Assembly (NCBI GenBank): GCA_015680685.1
Contig: MNCI01001416.1
Span: 39,042 to 68,445, forward strand
DNA: 29,404 bases
Source of the DNA: Gnetum montanum
Taxonomy: Eukaryota > Streptophyta > Gnetopsida > Gnetales > Gnetaceae
Reading direction: 5' to 3'
Shown: positions 1-9,420 of the stretch, piece by piece
How the letters are laid out: each line of letters begins with the position of its first letter
Numbering within the stretch: the stretch's first letter is position 1
Notes under the pieces: generated by a model
Database searches by the model: none
Told to the model about the DNA's origin: nothing
Seen by the model: the letters and a program-made list of their open reading frames with translations, nothing else
Translations under genes and position numbers: made by a program

Positions 1-340
1 CAAGGGTGAGAGAATCTAATCTCAATGAGTAGCTGATTCCTTGGCTAGCTGTACACATTTGTCAATGCTCGTAACCAAGTCGTACTCATGCCGCGTTACT
101 AGGAAAGCAATAAATAACATGTAATAAAACCTATTCCATGCACTACAAGGTTTATCCACAAAGCTCATCTTTATTGCCGTACAAAACTTGTGTTCAGGTA
201 CAAAGTTGCTCAAATAAAGATTTGTTCACTTGGGAACTCCTACTACAGGCACATGGAAAATATTCTATCTTTGGAGTGATCAAACTGTTAGAGTTTTTCT
301 ACTTTAAGCCTAGGATGAGAAATGAGGGGAGTGCCACCTC

Positions 341-349
341 TTATTTATA
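341..349 (-). promoter_or_regulatory. TATA box of the left LTR
   Basis: The minus strand reads TATAAATAA, about 20 bp downstream of the palindrome cluster. Transcription would run leftward, with an AATAAA signal at 175-170. This supports reading 1-483 as an LTR promoter. Confidence 0.5.
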
Positions 350-365
350 GATTTGGCGACGGACT

Positions 366-474
366 GCGATATCGCGTATGCGATATCGCAGGGGACGACG
401 TGATATCGCGTACGTGATATCGCATGGGATGCGATATTGCGACGGACGCGATATCGCGGCCCATGCGATATCAC
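366..474. repeat. Cluster of seven GCGATATCGC palindromes
   Basis: Seven copies of a 10-bp palindrome lie at 366-375, 380-389, 400-409, 414-423, 431-440, 448-457 and 465-474. Three are exact GCGATATCGC. The other four differ by one base, and all four changes are C-to-T or G-to-A type. Start-to-start spacing is 14, 20, 14, 17, 17 and 17 bp. The cluster lies upstream of the minus-strand TATA box, where LTR U3 control sequences would be. A binding-site array is plausible but not shown. Confidence 0.8.
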
Positions 475-489
475 GTCTCATCAAGAAGG

Positions 490-2460
490 AATTCGTTCCT
501 ACCCCCAGCGTTCCTTTGCTTTTAACGCAAGCATATCAAAGGCTACTAGACCAATTGATCCAGTTGGCTAGACTTAGGAAGCAACCAGACACCACGTCCA
601 ACCAGGACGACACCTTTCAAGATGGACAGGAGGAGCTTGATTCCCAATCTGACAAGGGGGATCAAGTCAACCCCATTCCTATCCCACCTACCTAGTCCTT
701 CTGGGCCAATCTACTGTCTGTCACCACTCCCTTTATCATCATGCCTATGCTTCAGCAGCCTACGACTGCAACTGCAATGGGTAGCCATGCCACATACTCG
801 GCATATCATCACCCTGATTCCTCGGTTGTGCTCGTAGCAACTATGCTGCATCAAACTGTTTATCAACACATCCCTACGATGTGCAACATGCCTATTACAG
901 ATACCCTACCACATGTCCATACTATACCTACTTCACAATCGCACATAACTGCTATGCTAATTCCTACATATGCATTTGTTCCACTCACTGTGACGAGCCC
1001 AGGCCTTTCCACGTGATGGATCTTGTTTGCCTCTTCGTTTGTTCTATAATTATTGCATATGTCTCACTATGTTCGCCCTTAGACCTACCCAACCCCGCAA
1101 ATGGTACATCCTGGCACAGGGCCATGGTTTGTCCCGCTAGTAACCCAAACAGTCTATCTGGCGACTCAACCTGCTATCACCGCTCTGACAATACCACCCA
1201 CTAGGTGGTGGACAACACAAGTAGAACCTTTAGTGGGGGCGGCCCCAACGACACCACTGATGGGTTAACCTGCCACCGCCACCATGCCGCATGTAGGAGT
1301 TGCCTCTGCAGTCCCTCAGCCATCTACAACGTTGCCGGGTCTGGACCAAGCGTTTCAGCTGATCCAGACCCTAAATGAGGAAATAAAACGTCTCAAAGCT
1401 GTTGGGTTCAACATGGTACAAGTCATGGACTTTTATCAGGATGACTCCATTAACCCTGCAATCCCTGCTATGGTATTACCACCTGGGATGTCTCTCCCGC
1501 AATTTTCAGTCAGAGTCTTTACTATTGCAACAATGGCCACATACGATCATTCATGTCTTCGCCATGTCCCTAGCTAGGAAAGCCCTATATTGGTACTGCA
1601 CATTTCCACGTTCATCCATTTCAACTTTGGAAGAAATCTTAACCCAGTTTGTGACATGCTTCAAATACAGCTTGAAGCTAGAAACCACATTGGATCAGCT
1701 GATGAGTGTGAAACAGGACCCGCTAGAACCAATCCAAAAATTCATTCAACGTTGGAGCATGATTCTTAATGAAATCCATGAGCCCATCGTGGAGGCTCAC
1801 TTGTTAGCCATCTTTAAGGGTGCAGTGAACGACTTCATCAAGTCCAAACTATATTATCTCGCTCCATGCTCTCTTAGCCAAGCTTTCGCTTAGACTAAAA
1901 GCATACAAGATGCGTCCGAGGCAAGCAAAGACCTGGCCTACACTACTTACAAGAACAACTTTGCAAAAAGGGACAAGGGTAAGGCCCCAACAACCATAGT
2001 GGCCACTGTGGCAACCGAGGCTGCCCAAATTGAGCAATAGTGGAAGCAAGAATAACAAGAAATTGGCCATACCTGCGGCTAACTCTGCGCCCAAATTGGG
2101 CCAAGCACCGTAACCCGTCGCACCTGTGCCCAAGACATCTGCATACACTAAACCCAACTTTGAGCACAAATATTTTTTGAAATACACCCCACTACTTCTC
2201 AAACCTTTAGAACTCCTAAAGAAACTATTGGTAGTGGGATACATCCAACATAAGTAGATGTCGGAGGAAGCAAACATGAGATATCAATGCTATTGTGAGC
2301 TCCTTAAGAATCCCTCTTTGGCCCTGCCCAATGAGCCTCCAGTTCCTAGGGGTTTCAGGCTAGATAGGTTCTGTGACTACCACCAACTATGTGGTCACAA
2401 CATGGATTATTGTCTATTGTTGCAGGATGACATCCAAAGATTAATTGACCTGGAAAGTTA
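490..2460 (+). pseudogene. gag: gag of the Tat-like element, frameshifted and with stops
   Basis: Gag packages element RNA into virus-like particles in the cytoplasm. A Pro/Thr/Gln-rich N-terminal region reads in one frame from about 490 to 1560, with stops at 693-695, 1014-1016 and others. Reading then moves by one base between about 1510 and 1570. The next frame (to 1893) carries the core retrotransposon-gag signature, ALYWYCTF followed by an F-x-T-F-like helix, and KQDPLEPIQKFIQRW. The TAG at 1891-1893 and two more near 2038-2052 interrupt Gln-rich sequence. A second shift near 2040-2060 leads to the zinc-knuckle frame ending at 2460. The order and motifs fit Tat gag. At least two frameshifts make it non-functional. 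Confidence 0.75.
2372..2413 (+). other. Gag zinc knuckle (C-x2-H-x4-H-x4-C)
   Basis: The frame reads CDYHQLCGHNMDYC followed by a helix ending DDIQRLIDLES. Cys and His ligands keep the CHHC spacing usual in plant Ty3/gypsy gag C-termini, where the knuckle binds element RNA. All four ligand residues are intact. Confidence 0.7.
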
Positions 2461-3994
2461 GTGCTGGACGAAAGCAACCCACTACGCCCTGAAAATCAAT
2501 CTATGTATGTCTACACAGATCCCCTCAACTCCAATAATTCCGGTTATGTAATCAATGCCATCAGTATTAACAATGATCCCAGGCCACCCTTTCAGCTGTT
2601 TGTGATTCATGTGCCTCAGCATAGTGCACCAATACCACTAGTGGTTGGTCCAAGCTCGCAGCCGTCCTTCGTCCTAAAAGTTCCACCATGGGCATCTACC
2701 TTTGCATCACTTGTTGGTGAGGTCACATGACCTCATTATTTAACACCTCTAGATCCATTCATCATCAAGGGGCCAACGTCTTCGACAATCCCCATCCCGT
2801 GCAACAACATTGAACAATCTCCTCGCCCCACAAGGTGAGAAGTCCACTTAGTGGGCGAGACGTCAAAGGGAAGTACCGTCAAAGGTATCTCCAAGCCTAC
2901 GCCTTCGTCCCTCATATTTACACCTTCGTCACCAAAGATGAAGGTCGACATGATTACACAACTTGCATTACCTTACCGACAAGGATCTAAACCTAGGTCC
3001 AAGGTCATCTCTCCTCAAGAGATTCATATGCTAGGATGAATTGAAGAGGAGGAAAGTGTCAAACGGGTGGGCAGCAAAGATTTTTTGGATGCCCTTACCT
3101 AGGTCTAGCAAGCCCTAAAGCAAAAAAATGCTACATTGAGCTTGTACGACCTAGTCATGGCATCTGTACCTCACCGAGAGGCTCTAGTCGGCATGTTAAC
3201 GGTGATTCTGGTCGATGGGAACATCCAGCGGAAGAGGGAGCGATCCACTTGGTAATGCTTCCCTCTATACCCGTGGAGTCTGCAACACCTCAATTAATTT
3301 TTAGTAATGACACCATTAGGGAGGATCCCGTAGGGGGTCAAGTGACTATGACGCCTCTCTTTATCACATTTCGGGTCAGCCAACATCGGATCCGGAGGGT
3401 ACACGTTGATGATGGGGCTACCACGAACATCATTTCCTTTCCTATTGTGGACAAGTTGGGGTTGGTTGACCAGGTCAAACCAGCAACGACATCGTGTCTA
3501 AGGTCGTTCAATGGGGCACGCATCCTAGTAAAGGGCACGATTCACGTAAACTTCATAGCACGGGACTAGTTCCCCACAAACGCAACGTTGATCGTAGTTG
3601 AAGAAATGCTTGGGTTTAACCTGATCTTGGGGAGATCATGGTTAGCGCAACTCAAGGCTATCTCCTCATGTATACACCAGGAAATCCACTTACCATATGT
3701 AGGTAGAGAGGTGGTAATTTATAGTGATGAAGTGGTAACGCAAGCAATGAGCAACATAGGCATGGAATAGGGTTCAGAAGTTACAACCTCTGAGGATGAC
3801 ACACCTATTCGTGCATGCATTAATCATGCAATGGAAGGATCGGTTCAGCGAATCGACCCTCAAATTGAAAATGCATGGGTTGAGTTTCCCTTTCAAGTGA
3901 AGGACAATGACATGAATGGGGGCCTTGGTGAAACACCTCAACCTTATGTTCCGATCAACTCGCGATGGATCAAGAAGCAGTTGCGCATAGCGTA
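2461..3994 (+). pseudogene. gag C-terminal linker and aspartic protease of the Tat-like element
   Basis: The first part (2461-3250) is low-complexity linker rich in Pro and Ser with stops at 2728-2730 and 3037-3039. After a frame change near 3250 the protease is clear: IRRVHVDDGATTNIIS carries the catalytic Asp of the retropepsin D-[ST]-G loop, here D-D-G (codons near 3407), and LILGRSWLAQLKA is the flap-distal hydrophobic-hydrophobic-G element (near 3624). The enzyme would cleave the polyprotein. A stop at 3567-3569 splits the domain and another follows at 3768-3770. Reading in the same frame continues to TAG at 3992-3994, where the gag-protease reading appears to end. RT does not follow directly, unlike the usual contiguous gag-pro-pol layout. 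Confidence 0.7.
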
Positions 3995-4059
3995 GCGGCC
4001 CTACGGCTTCCTGTCCAATTTCTATCCTTGTACATTCACCATTTCCTTGCCTTTTTAGT

Positions 4060-4245
4060 ATGCCGACCATTCAGCATGCTACGCTATAGCCTGGAATGGC
4101 CTAAAACTAGCATCGCTGCCTTATTACTTTATTAATGAACTAAAACTGGCACTATCGCTTGTCGCTTTAATTTGTCACGTAACGGCCCGAAATGGCCCAA
4201 AACTAGCAATGGCCCGAGGTGGCCTAAGACTAGCATACGAAAGCA
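4060..4245 (+). repeat. Degenerate tandem repeats, block A (after protease)
   Basis: Four or so units end in TAAAACTAGCA or a close variant: near 4099-4117, 4136-4151, 4186-4208 and 4209-4235. They are preceded by a GGCCYGAAATGGCC-like stretch. The TAAACTAGCA core recurs in block B (9200-9410) and block C (12953-13230). Units are poorly conserved, so boundaries are approximate. Confidence 0.5.
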
Positions 4246-4367
4246 TGAAAACTTTGCATAGTCCACAAGTTAACACAAAAATCAATTTCCTTTTTGAAGT
4301 TTTTCATTTCATTCAAAATTTTCGCTTATCGGCAATGTTGCAAAATTCTCGAAAATAAAAATAAAAA

Positions 4368-4373
4368 TTTATT
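4368..4373 (-). terminator. AATAAA poly(A) signal of the antisense gene
   Basis: AATAAA on the minus strand begins two bases after the TGA stop (4377-4375). It is followed by a T/A-rich stretch. It marks the 3' end of a self-contained antisense transcription unit. Confidence 0.5.
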
Positions 4374-4374
4374 G

Positions 4375-6051
4375 TCATGGATTGTTTCTGTTTGCAATAC
4401 CTTCACCATTTGCCTCCGCTTCATCTACTTGTGCATCACCTGCTCCTGCATTGCCTTCTACCGATCCTGCATTCCCTCTCCTCGCGGGTCCCGCACCCTC
4501 ATCTGGAGCCTGCACTGCAAGAATGAAGTAGTTAGCTAGGGCAACAAACGTGATAAACGCAAGCTATAACATAACATGAAAGCGACTAACCTGAGAGGAG
4601 CCTACACCGGTCTCAAGGGGTATCTGGTCTAGACCAAGCCTGAGGTGATGCCAAATCTCCTCTATTTAAATATCCATCCAACGCCCATCGCTGGGTTTAG
4701 CATTCGATGCAGCAGCCTTCTCCTTTTCTACGATCGTCCATGTTAGAGGTTTTGGGGAAAGGGAAGCGGTTGCGGTCTCTCCTGTAGGAAGGTCTACCCT
4801 CAAGTCGGGAGATTTCGTGACCTCCACCCACTTTTTAAATTTAGCATAGGCCTCAGAAGTGCCGATGGCCTTCATGAACGCTTCATACGTGAATGCCTCC
4901 ATAGCAGCATCTTTGTATAGTTTTCGGTGGGTCTCATTATCCAGCTTGTACATATGTTTATGGTCTCTTTGGATTTTCCCCCATTCAAAGACCTTAGTGC
5001 TGATGTCTTTCATGTCTTGGCACTTTTGGGCTAGCAAGTCCATCTACCTTTGTTTTTCGACTATCTCGCGGGTGGATTCAACATTCTGATGAACGATGGT
5101 CCAAAACCTGGCGTAGTCATTTATAGCCCTCTTCCAGTCGACTGGGTCAAGGTTGCGATTTATAAGAAAAGTGTTCCTTGACCTAAGATTCTCCACCTTA
5201 GTAGCCAAGTTAACCTCTCTCTGGTTAGCCCTTTAGACCCATTTCTACAGGTCCTCATTGGTGCGCCTACATTCCCACAGAGAGTGTTTCGAGTGCAAGA
5301 CACACTTATAAGCCTCGTCAAATGTGCGATGAGACACCTCGATCACGTTAGGCAAGAGTGTGGGCACTATGCCAACCTTCATAGGTTGTGTTGGGTCCCA
5401 CTTGAGCCAAGAGGCTGTTTAACGCACGGAGCGTAGTAATTGTGTTAGCATAGCATAATCAACAAAATCAAAAGCTTCAGTGTAGCAACATAAGGGCAGT
5501 TAGCATTGATACTTACCTGCATGAGGGTCTGCTTGCTGAAGACATTTGATCATGTCATCAAGAAGTCCCTGCATGAATGTAAACTTGTCAGGGATATCGG
5601 CCCATGACTCTGTACAAAGCAGAGGAGGTCCCGCGGTGTTAACAGTAGCACCTATTACATGATTAAGCATGTCAGAAAGGGCCAAAGTGGACTACGATAA
5701 GGCACACGCAGAACCCAACTCACCAGCATCCGGCTACAGTCTTTCTTCTTGTCGAGACAAGACGACCATGGTAGTCATGGTAGAGGGCCCTACCAAATCC
5801 ATGCAAGTGCCTTCCTCATGCGCTGGTGCCTTTCCTTTCAGGAGACCAATGTCTTTTTCATTTTGGGAGGGAACCTCTTCGTTGGTAGGAAGAGTCTCCC
5901 TAATGACAAGAGCCCCTACCCTGGAGATAGGAGCTCCATTATTCTTGACTGGGGTGCTTTCCTCCGAAACTGGGATCTCCGCGTCTTTATTCGTCACCCT
6001 CGTCCTAAGGGTCGACACTTCCTCATCGCCTTCTTCTTCATCTTCTTCTTC
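4375..6051 (-). other. Acidic and charged C-terminal exons of the antisense gene (exons 6-8)
   Basis: Exon 6 (6051-5517) opens with an acidic run, EEEDEEEGDEE, and ends at a consensus donor AG/GTAAGT. Exon 7 (5414-4591) contains SWLKWDPTQPMKVGIVPTLL, a Lys/Glu/Arg-rich helical stretch and ends at CAG/GTTAGT. Exon 8 (4509-4375) encodes 44 Gly/Ala/Asn/Glu-rich residues, then TGA and AATAAA. The 102-bp and 81-bp introns are of plant size, and phases match at both junctions (phase 1, then phase 0). Stops are present in exons 6 (two) and 7 (four). I recognise no domain. The acidic-then-helical layout could suit protein interaction, but that is a guess. Confidence 0.5.
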
Positions 6052-6174
6052 CTATGCTAAGAAAAAAAGGCATGTTTGCGTCGATTCAAAATAAGCTGGT
6101 TCAAAATAGGTGCTACTCTATGCCACACCACCTAGCATAGAAAACTATAACAAAATAAGCATTATAAAAAAAAT

Positions 6175-7226
6175 CTTGCCAATGGGGGGTTGCGTCTGCC
6201 ACAGCTTGAGCCGTAGTCTCTATCCCTCCTCTTCATGAGAGCTTTCCCTAGATGGGGGAGGTCTCTTGCTTTACAGCTCCGCGGGCATAGTTTTAGCTAT
6301 GAGACGTTCACCCTACATCACACTATCGGCTATAATAGAAGGCGTATCTCCTACACTGTCCTGGCCGCGAGCGCTACGAACTGCTAGACCTTTAGTCATT
6401 ACAAACAATGACTCCCCGACCATTTTTGGAGGATCCTAGGCTTGCATAGTTTGGAGGACTTGCCAAATCCATGGCTTGGGAATTTGGTCATGGTCTAGCA
6501 TGGACTAGACTCCATCCTCCTGGACCACTAGGAACTTCCCGAAGTGCTTTAAATAGCATATGTAGAAGGCATAGTGTATGTTAGAGTAGGACTTCGTTTG
6601 CTCATGGAGTTCCAAAACCTCGGCCTGCAAACCACTACATAGGAATTCGGCCCAGTTGTAACAGGCCCCCTCCTCCATAACTTCCCACATTACCCAGGCC
6701 TGATTAAGCCCCAGGACCTTTCCTTGGGTAAGCAGTTGAGGGAATGCATGGGCATGAATGATCGGGTATATCCCCATGGCAAGGTCGTCCTTAAGCTTTT
6801 CCATGGGGAACCCTTTTCGCTCCTTGGAAAGCCTCAACCACTCCTCGATATGCTGCTTCTGCAAGGCCAACTCCTATTTGCCCTTTGACACTACAGGGGT
6901 ACCATCGGCAGGTACGCCAAATAGATCTGCAAACAACTAGTTGTCGATGTCGATGACCACCCACACGTCCCGCACGTATGTGCAAAAATGACCCACCTTC
7001 CTAGAGAAGGCATTGACCAGGAAAAGCATCTTGGCAGCAGAGATGCCTAGATTCAGAGCCATGAACAGATCCATAAACCCTGCCTTTCAAACTTTCTCGA
7101 GCAAAGAGTCTAGGGCCCCTCGTTCTAACCAGCTCTAGCTTGTCACTACTTCGCTGTATTTAAAGTAGATGTTTTCTCCCTGCCTCTTGGTAGTTACCAT
7201 CGTCGCCTCACGAGGCTTCTTCATCC
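6175..7226 (-). other. Large middle exon of the antisense gene
   Basis: One exon of 1,052 nt reads through in a single frame with nine stop codons and no frameshift. It contains FMDLFMALNLGISAAKMLFL, then FCTYVRDVWVVIDIDN and LFADLFGVPADG, then a long helical section around EEWLRLSKERKGFPMEKLKD. An F-x-n-V-R-x-n-V-x-I ... L-F-G-x-P pattern is loosely like the plant mobile/transposon-associated domains found in antisense frames of plant elements. That similarity is weak and from memory. The acceptor at 7228-7227 is strong (TTGTTGCAG). The expected donor at 6174-6173 reads AT in place of GT, one G-to-A change. Confidence 0.45.
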
Positions 7227-7385
7227 CTGCAACAATTTTTTACAAAACGCACTTAGCCTAAAAATGTAGAGAATGCAAAGACTATGAAAACACTTGAGCA
7301 TGTGGTGCCTACCTTTTGACCCACCATGTCTATATGGTAATGAGAATAGTGGGAGATCAACTGCCAGGACAGCTTCAAGTGTGAC

Positions 7386-8132
7386 CTATTTGAAAGGTTC
7401 TCTCCATTTCTTGACTAGCCAGCCCTTCATCCTAAACCAATCATAGAAAGTGGCGAGCGTGCGTAGGTAAGTACGGTATTCTCCCCCGCACTGACCAATC
7501 ACACCCGCCTGTAGGCTGTTGGCAGAAGCAAATTCCTGTAGGGCTAGCTGTGTCATAGCCAGCAGCTTCGGTTGATCGTGAACCCTGTCATCATCAATGT
7601 AGAGCCTAGTGACAAACACACACCATTAGCATTTAGCTAGGTATAGCCGATGTCGCACAACAAAGCAAAGAAAAGATGCAAAACTCACTCGCCAGCACAA
7701 TAGATGATCCCCTGTGGGTTCTGAAAGTGCGTCACCATATGACATGCGGGGTACAATGTATTGTACGGGTGATAGCATTGGTGTTCTGGCATGTCCCAGA
7801 ACCAGGCTAAATACCTCAACCCTATTGAGTGTTGGTTGGACCCCCTACCTACCTACTCGTGGTCGCCTTGTCGAAAAGGTATCTCAGGATGCCCTAAATT
7901 TCCCCTGGCAGCATGGCTTCTATTATGCTAGATGCCTGCGTCTCGTCTAAGGAAGACCAAACAATCACACTAAATTGGTTGAGAAGGAATTGCAAGAAGT
8001 CTCGTGCCCCTGCCTTGAACCAAACCTCTCGATCTCCCACACGTATCGGGGGAGGAGGAGCATTGGCCATAAGTCTACTCACATGGCACAAGACCCCTCC
8101 AAGGTCCAAAATAATTAGCCTAGACCTTGGCC
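7386..8132 (-). other. FCP1/NIF-like HAD phosphatase domain of the antisense gene (exons 2-4)
   Basis: Four blocks fall in the order expected for the FCP1 homology domain. LIILDLGGVLCH (Asp codon 8106-8104) sits where the DxDx[TV] nucleophile motif belongs. FSVIVWSSLDE (7959-7951 codes WSS) is motif II. WFWDMPEHQC (from 7804) is the WxQ/WD-type block, and LYIDDDRVHD (7595-7590 codes the DD pair) is the acidic motif III. Family members dephosphorylate phosphoserine, for example in the RNA polymerase II tail. Here the second Asp of the first motif is Gly, so the domain may be a pseudophosphatase or a divergent plant subtype. Stops at 7896-7894 and 7388-7386 break it. The exon 3/4 junction (GA plus G gives a Glu codon) links motif blocks cleanly across an 83-bp intron. 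Confidence 0.6.
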
Positions 8133-8651
8133 CTGCCTTGCACAATGCAATCAACAAATGTTGGTATCACACTTGAACACAATACACGTGCAACATAGCA
8201 GTGTCTAGTAGTTCATAAATATAGCATAGCATAACCCTTTGCCCATGCATAGCGTAGTAAAGGTGTGAGAGCCTAGCATAGGAAAAACATGTAAATAGCT
8301 CAGCATAGCAGTAAAACAATTGGCGACATGCCCAAACAAAACACATGTCATGATGCCACATCGTACATGACCAAACCCTCCCAAGGGTTTTACGTTACGA
8401 CATGCCAAGGCCAAAAAACTTAAATTGCCCCAGCCTCGCAGGCATGACAACCGCAGCGGTAGCAATCCCAGCGACCTTACAACGAAACCTTTGCACATCG
8501 GCCACAAAAAAAAATGAGGCCACATCGATGCAAAGGCTAAAACAACATGGCTGCAAAAAACACAAATAGCAAAACAAATAGGACACAAAGCTAGAGCAAA
8601 AAATAGCAAAAGGCGTAAAATTAAAAGAGAGAAGGAGGCATGAAAACTTAC
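8133..8651 (-). other. Intron 1 of the antisense gene
   Basis: A GTAAGT donor at 8651-8646 and an AG acceptor at 8134-8133 bound 519 bp. Phase agrees: exon 1 (109 nt from the ATG) leaves one base and exon 2 supplies two. A hydrophobic open frame inside the intron is not treated as a gene. Confidence 0.5.
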
Positions 8652-8902
8652 TAGGTCAATGGTGTGCTCTCTTGCGCTGGAACGTGTGCTTGTGGTGCAC
8701 GTCTCAGAGCCTTTGTCACTCCTCAACCTTCGCAAGCACCAGATGAGTCTTAGGAGCCATGGCCTTCCTTGCAGATTTACAACCTTGGCTATAGAAATTC
8801 ATCTTGCTAGTGAACTACTTCATGCTCTGAAATCGTCGTATACTTCGATGAGGGTTTTGGGCTCTTATGGTGGAAATAGTGAAATTACCTGGGTTTAACT
8901 CC

Positions 8903-8910
8903 TATTTATA
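8903..8910 (-). promoter_or_regulatory. TATA box of the antisense gene
   Basis: The minus strand reads TATAAATA, about 140 bp upstream of the ATG at 8760. Transcription would start near 8875 and leave a 5' leader of roughly 115 nt without an earlier clear gene. It faces away from the pol frame that starts at 9488. Confidence 0.5.
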
Positions 8911-9187
8911 GTTGCAAGGGCAAGATGGGGAAACTTACTTCTTTCTCTCTTTGATTAATGTGGAGCATGCCATGCAGCGTAGCATGCTTGCCACGACATC
9001 ATAACACCATTAGCATTTAAGCCTTGACACGCTTCAAGCCAACTACTTGCCTTTCTAAAGATAAAGAAAAAATATAATAATATTTGTTTTTGATTAAGGG
9101 TCCAAAAAGACCTTAAACTAATGAGCCTTGCATAGTTGCACTCCTCAAGGTTGAAAAGACCCTAAAAATAGTAGTTTCGACCCATAA
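8911..9187. other. Non-coding spacer upstream of the antisense promoter
   Basis: No coding potential is recognised. It contains a GCAGCGTAGCATGC motif near 8974-8987 that resembles the GCTACGCTA/TAGCGTAGC palindrome arms of the putative 3' LTR, and an AT-rich stretch near 9060-9095. Confidence 0.4.
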
Positions 9188-9420
9188 CGCTCGTAGTCCG
9201 CGATGACGTTAAACTAACCATATCCTTACACCAGTAGTCACCTCATCCTCTTCCACATAGGTAGTATCACATTTCCTAGTGGTTTCATGATTCCATTTTC
9301 GCACTGGCAATTCGATACTCCTTGTACTCGCAATTTCCTTTTTTTTTATTTTGCATATCAAGATTTTGCATGTTGCAATATGGTAGTCCGAGATGACACT
9401 AAACTAGCAGTTTGGCATTT
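9188..9420 (+). repeat. Degenerate tandem repeats, block B (before pol)
   Basis: Two clear units, GTCCGCGATGACGTTAAACT near 9197-9216 and GTCCGAGATGACACTAAACT near 9387-9406, match the unit of block C downstream of pol. Between them lies T-rich unrelated sequence, so this is a dispersed pair and not a tight array. Confidence 0.5.

Larger units (their letters stand above)
1..483 (-). mobile_element. LTR remnant (minus orientation), running off the left edge
   Basis: Read on the minus strand, this stretch has LTR geometry. It opens at 483 with TGATGAG, the same seven bases that open the Athila-like LTR at 23359. A cluster of palindromes follows (474-366), then a TATA box (349-341) and an AATAAA signal (175-170). 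The order start, palindromic repeats, TATA, poly(A) signal, with similar spacing, is also seen in the LTR at 23359-24329. The recognisable gag-type frame of the Tat-like element begins just to the right of 483, so the LTR probably inserted into that element. No coding region is supported here. The other end of the LTR and any target-site duplication lie outside the window, so this remains an inference. Confidence 0.45.
4375..8760 (-). pseudogene. Antisense spliced gene inside the retrotransposon: FCP1-like phosphatase fused to transposon-type regions
   Basis: My gene model on the minus strand has exons 8760-8652, 8132-7857, 7806-7689, 7605-7313, 7226-6175, 6051-5517, 5414-4591 and 4509-4375. 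Introns mostly start GTAAGT, GTGAGT, GTAGGC or GTTAGT and end in AG. Codon phases agree at each junction, and the sum, 3,342 nt, is 1,114 codons including the TGA stop. Residues about 40-175 resemble the FCP1/NIF HAD phosphatase domain. Residues 266-616 are a long single exon, 617 onward starts with an acidic tract, and the C-terminal region is charged and helical in appearance. About 20 in-frame stops, a changed donor at 6174 and one doubtful junction (7856-7807) make this copy dead. The function of intact relatives is unknown. The exon model is inference; the splice motifs and phases are visible. Confidence 0.65.

Noticed and set aside
366-474. CRISPR-like array of short repeats
   Set aside because: The repeats are 10 bp with 4-10 bp between them, far shorter than CRISPR repeats and spacers, and the window is from a plant.
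1849-2277. 142-codon minus-strand frame opposite gag
   Set aside because: The plus strand here carries the gag linker leading into the zinc knuckle, which explains the sequence.
5669-6094. Ser-rich plus-strand frame of 141 codons
   Set aside because: It is the shadow of the Glu/Asp-rich exon 6 on the minus strand, where GAA/GAG read backwards give Ser, Phe and Leu codons.
8205-8735. 176-codon minus-strand frame rich in Leu, Phe and Cys, suggestive of a membrane protein
   Set aside because: It lies across exon 1 and intron 1 of the antisense gene, has no ATG start and no family motif. Its hydrophobic look comes from intron base composition.
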